A DNA stretch of 57,469 nucleotides from NCBI GenBank assembly GCA_013154235.1, contig JAADCV010000002.1:1-57469 (forward strand), in the 5' to 3' direction. Both the position numbers and the translations under genes were made by a program. The stretch's first letter is position 1, and every line of letters begins with the position of its first letter. The stretch is from Thermoproteota archaeon (GTDB lineage Archaea; Thermoproteota; Thermoprotei_A; Sulfolobales; Ignisphaeraceae). The notes under the pieces are model-generated. The model saw only the letters and a program-made list of their open reading frames with translations, did not search any database and was not told where the DNA came from. Below are positions 56,974 to 57,469 of the stretch, one piece after another.

Positions 56974-57469
56974 TTGGCTAGCGATAAGATGGTTAGGCTC
57001 ATAGACTTCGAGATATGCATAGGGTGCTTCACGTGCGAGGAGGTGTGCTCGTTTCTTCACGATGATAGGCCCTTCATCAAGCTCTACGAGGCTTTCCCCG
57101 GGCTCAAGAGGCCTATAAGCTGCTTCCACTGCGCTAACGCTCCCTGCGTAGCTGCGTGCCCTACGGGTGCTATGCATAGGGATAGGGATGGAGCTGTAAC
57201 TGTGGATATCGCTAGGTGCATTGGCTGCCTATCGTGCCTAGCTGCGTGCCCCTTCGGGATTCCAGAGCTCGTGCCGCCGGGCTACGTTGCTAAGTGCGAC
57301 CTGTGCTCGAAGCTGAGGCAGCAGGGGCTGGAGCCCGGGTGCGTAGCAATGTGCCCAGCTAGAGCGATATCGTTCAACAAGAGCCCAGAGGTTAGTGAGG
57401 GTGTTAGGAAGAGAGCTCTATCGAAGATATTCACGAAGCTCCTAGGTCCTTCAGCTGTCGAGGCGAGGG
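56974..57469 (+). CDS. Ferredoxin-like beta subunit of a molybdopterin-type oxidoreductase (partial)
   Basis: A TTG at 56974 opens a frame that runs off the window end, so it is missing from the ORF track. The about 165 residues seen carry four Cys clusters: CIGCFTCEEVC, CFHCANAPCVAACP, CIGCLSCLAACP and CDLCSKLRQQGLEPGCVAMCP. This is the pattern of NrfC/HybA/DmsB-type proteins that wire electrons to a catalytic subunit. The partner and substrate lie outside. The upstream small membrane protein may be its membrane anchor. Confidence 0.85.
   Translation, partial: MASDKMVRLIDFEICIGCFTCEEVCSFLHDDRPFIKLYEAFPGLKRPISCFHCANAPCVAACPTGAMHRDRDGAVTVDIARCIGCLSCLAACPFGIPELVPPGYVAKCDLCSKLRQQGLEPGCVAMCPARAISFNKSPEVSEGVRKRALSKIFTKLLGPSAVEAR

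Noticed and set aside
1-57469. CRISPR array, prompted by the Cas6-like gene
   Set aside because: No series of regularly spaced identical 24-37 bp repeats was seen on reading the window.
1-57469. tRNA or rRNA genes
   Set aside because: No cloverleaf with a TTCGA-type T loop and no conserved rRNA block was seen; the only tRNA-like words are the sRNA guide complement near 16372.

Overview
The window looks like chromosomal DNA of a hyperthermophilic crenarchaeote (Thermoproteota, Thermoprotei; a Desulfurococcales/Fervidicoccales/Acidilobales-like heterotroph would fit, but no 16S is present to settle it). The evidence is a 20S proteasome beta subunit, an XPB-type helicase, an archaeal ATPase_2-family protein, an AbrB-PhoU fusion, a hexulose-phosphate synthase, TATA-box promoters about 25 nt from starts, many GTG/TTG starts, and several C/D-box guide sRNAs. 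By eye the G+C is a little over half, and the tetramer CTAG is strikingly common.

Layout. 1-2.5 kb is a gene graveyard: a frameshifted methyltransferase, a toxin-antitoxin pair with a PIN toxin, and an antitoxin remnant. 2.5-5.0 kb (minus) is a SUF Fe-S assembly operon led by an Lrp/AsnC-type regulator with a seven-cysteine tail. 5.4-9.6 kb holds an AT-rich control region, an HTH regulator, and the NiFe-hydrogenase maturation genes hypE and hypF. 9.7-11 kb has an archaeal ATPase and a cluster of small RNAs. 11-17.4 kb carries an Fe-type alcohol dehydrogenase, then a minus-strand series: MFS transporter, two paired radical-SAM enzymes (possibly the split lipoyl synthase LipS1/LipS2), a proteasome beta subunit lacking the catalytic Thr, endonuclease V, and separately an AdoMet/arginine decarboxylase. 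17.4-28.7 kb is mixed housekeeping: tRNA-binding protein, GNAT, XPB helicase, radical SAM, PfkB kinase, AbrB-PhoU, GH99-like protein, OsmC, HPS, ASCH. 28.8-30.5 kb encodes gamma- and beta-type subunits of a sodium-pumping decarboxylase. 30.6-41.8 kb is largely accessory: surface proteins, a methyltransferase, a nucleotidyltransferase, a solitary Cas6-like protein, an AT-richer two-gene secreted/membrane island, and an ABC exporter.

41.8-51.9 kb is the centrepiece: a 14-gene membrane-bound group 4 [NiFe] hydrogenase with a full Mrp-antiporter-like module, two MrpD/NuoL-like pump subunits, and a fused NuoC-NuoD large subunit that keeps both NiFe-binding CxxC motifs. HypE and HypF in the same window would mature it. 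With the decarboxylase pump, this suggests a fermenter that uses reduced ferredoxin to make H2 and store energy as an ion gradient. 52-57.5 kb holds a secreted GH5-like protein, an ABC-class ATPase, a second PIN locus, and an iron-sulfur/membrane protein pair running off the edge.

Small RNAs. Nine loci match the C-D'-C'-D box layout, five of them strongly. Two lie tail to tail between convergent genes, and two overlap the stop codon of a protein gene. No tRNA, rRNA, CRISPR array or transposase was found.
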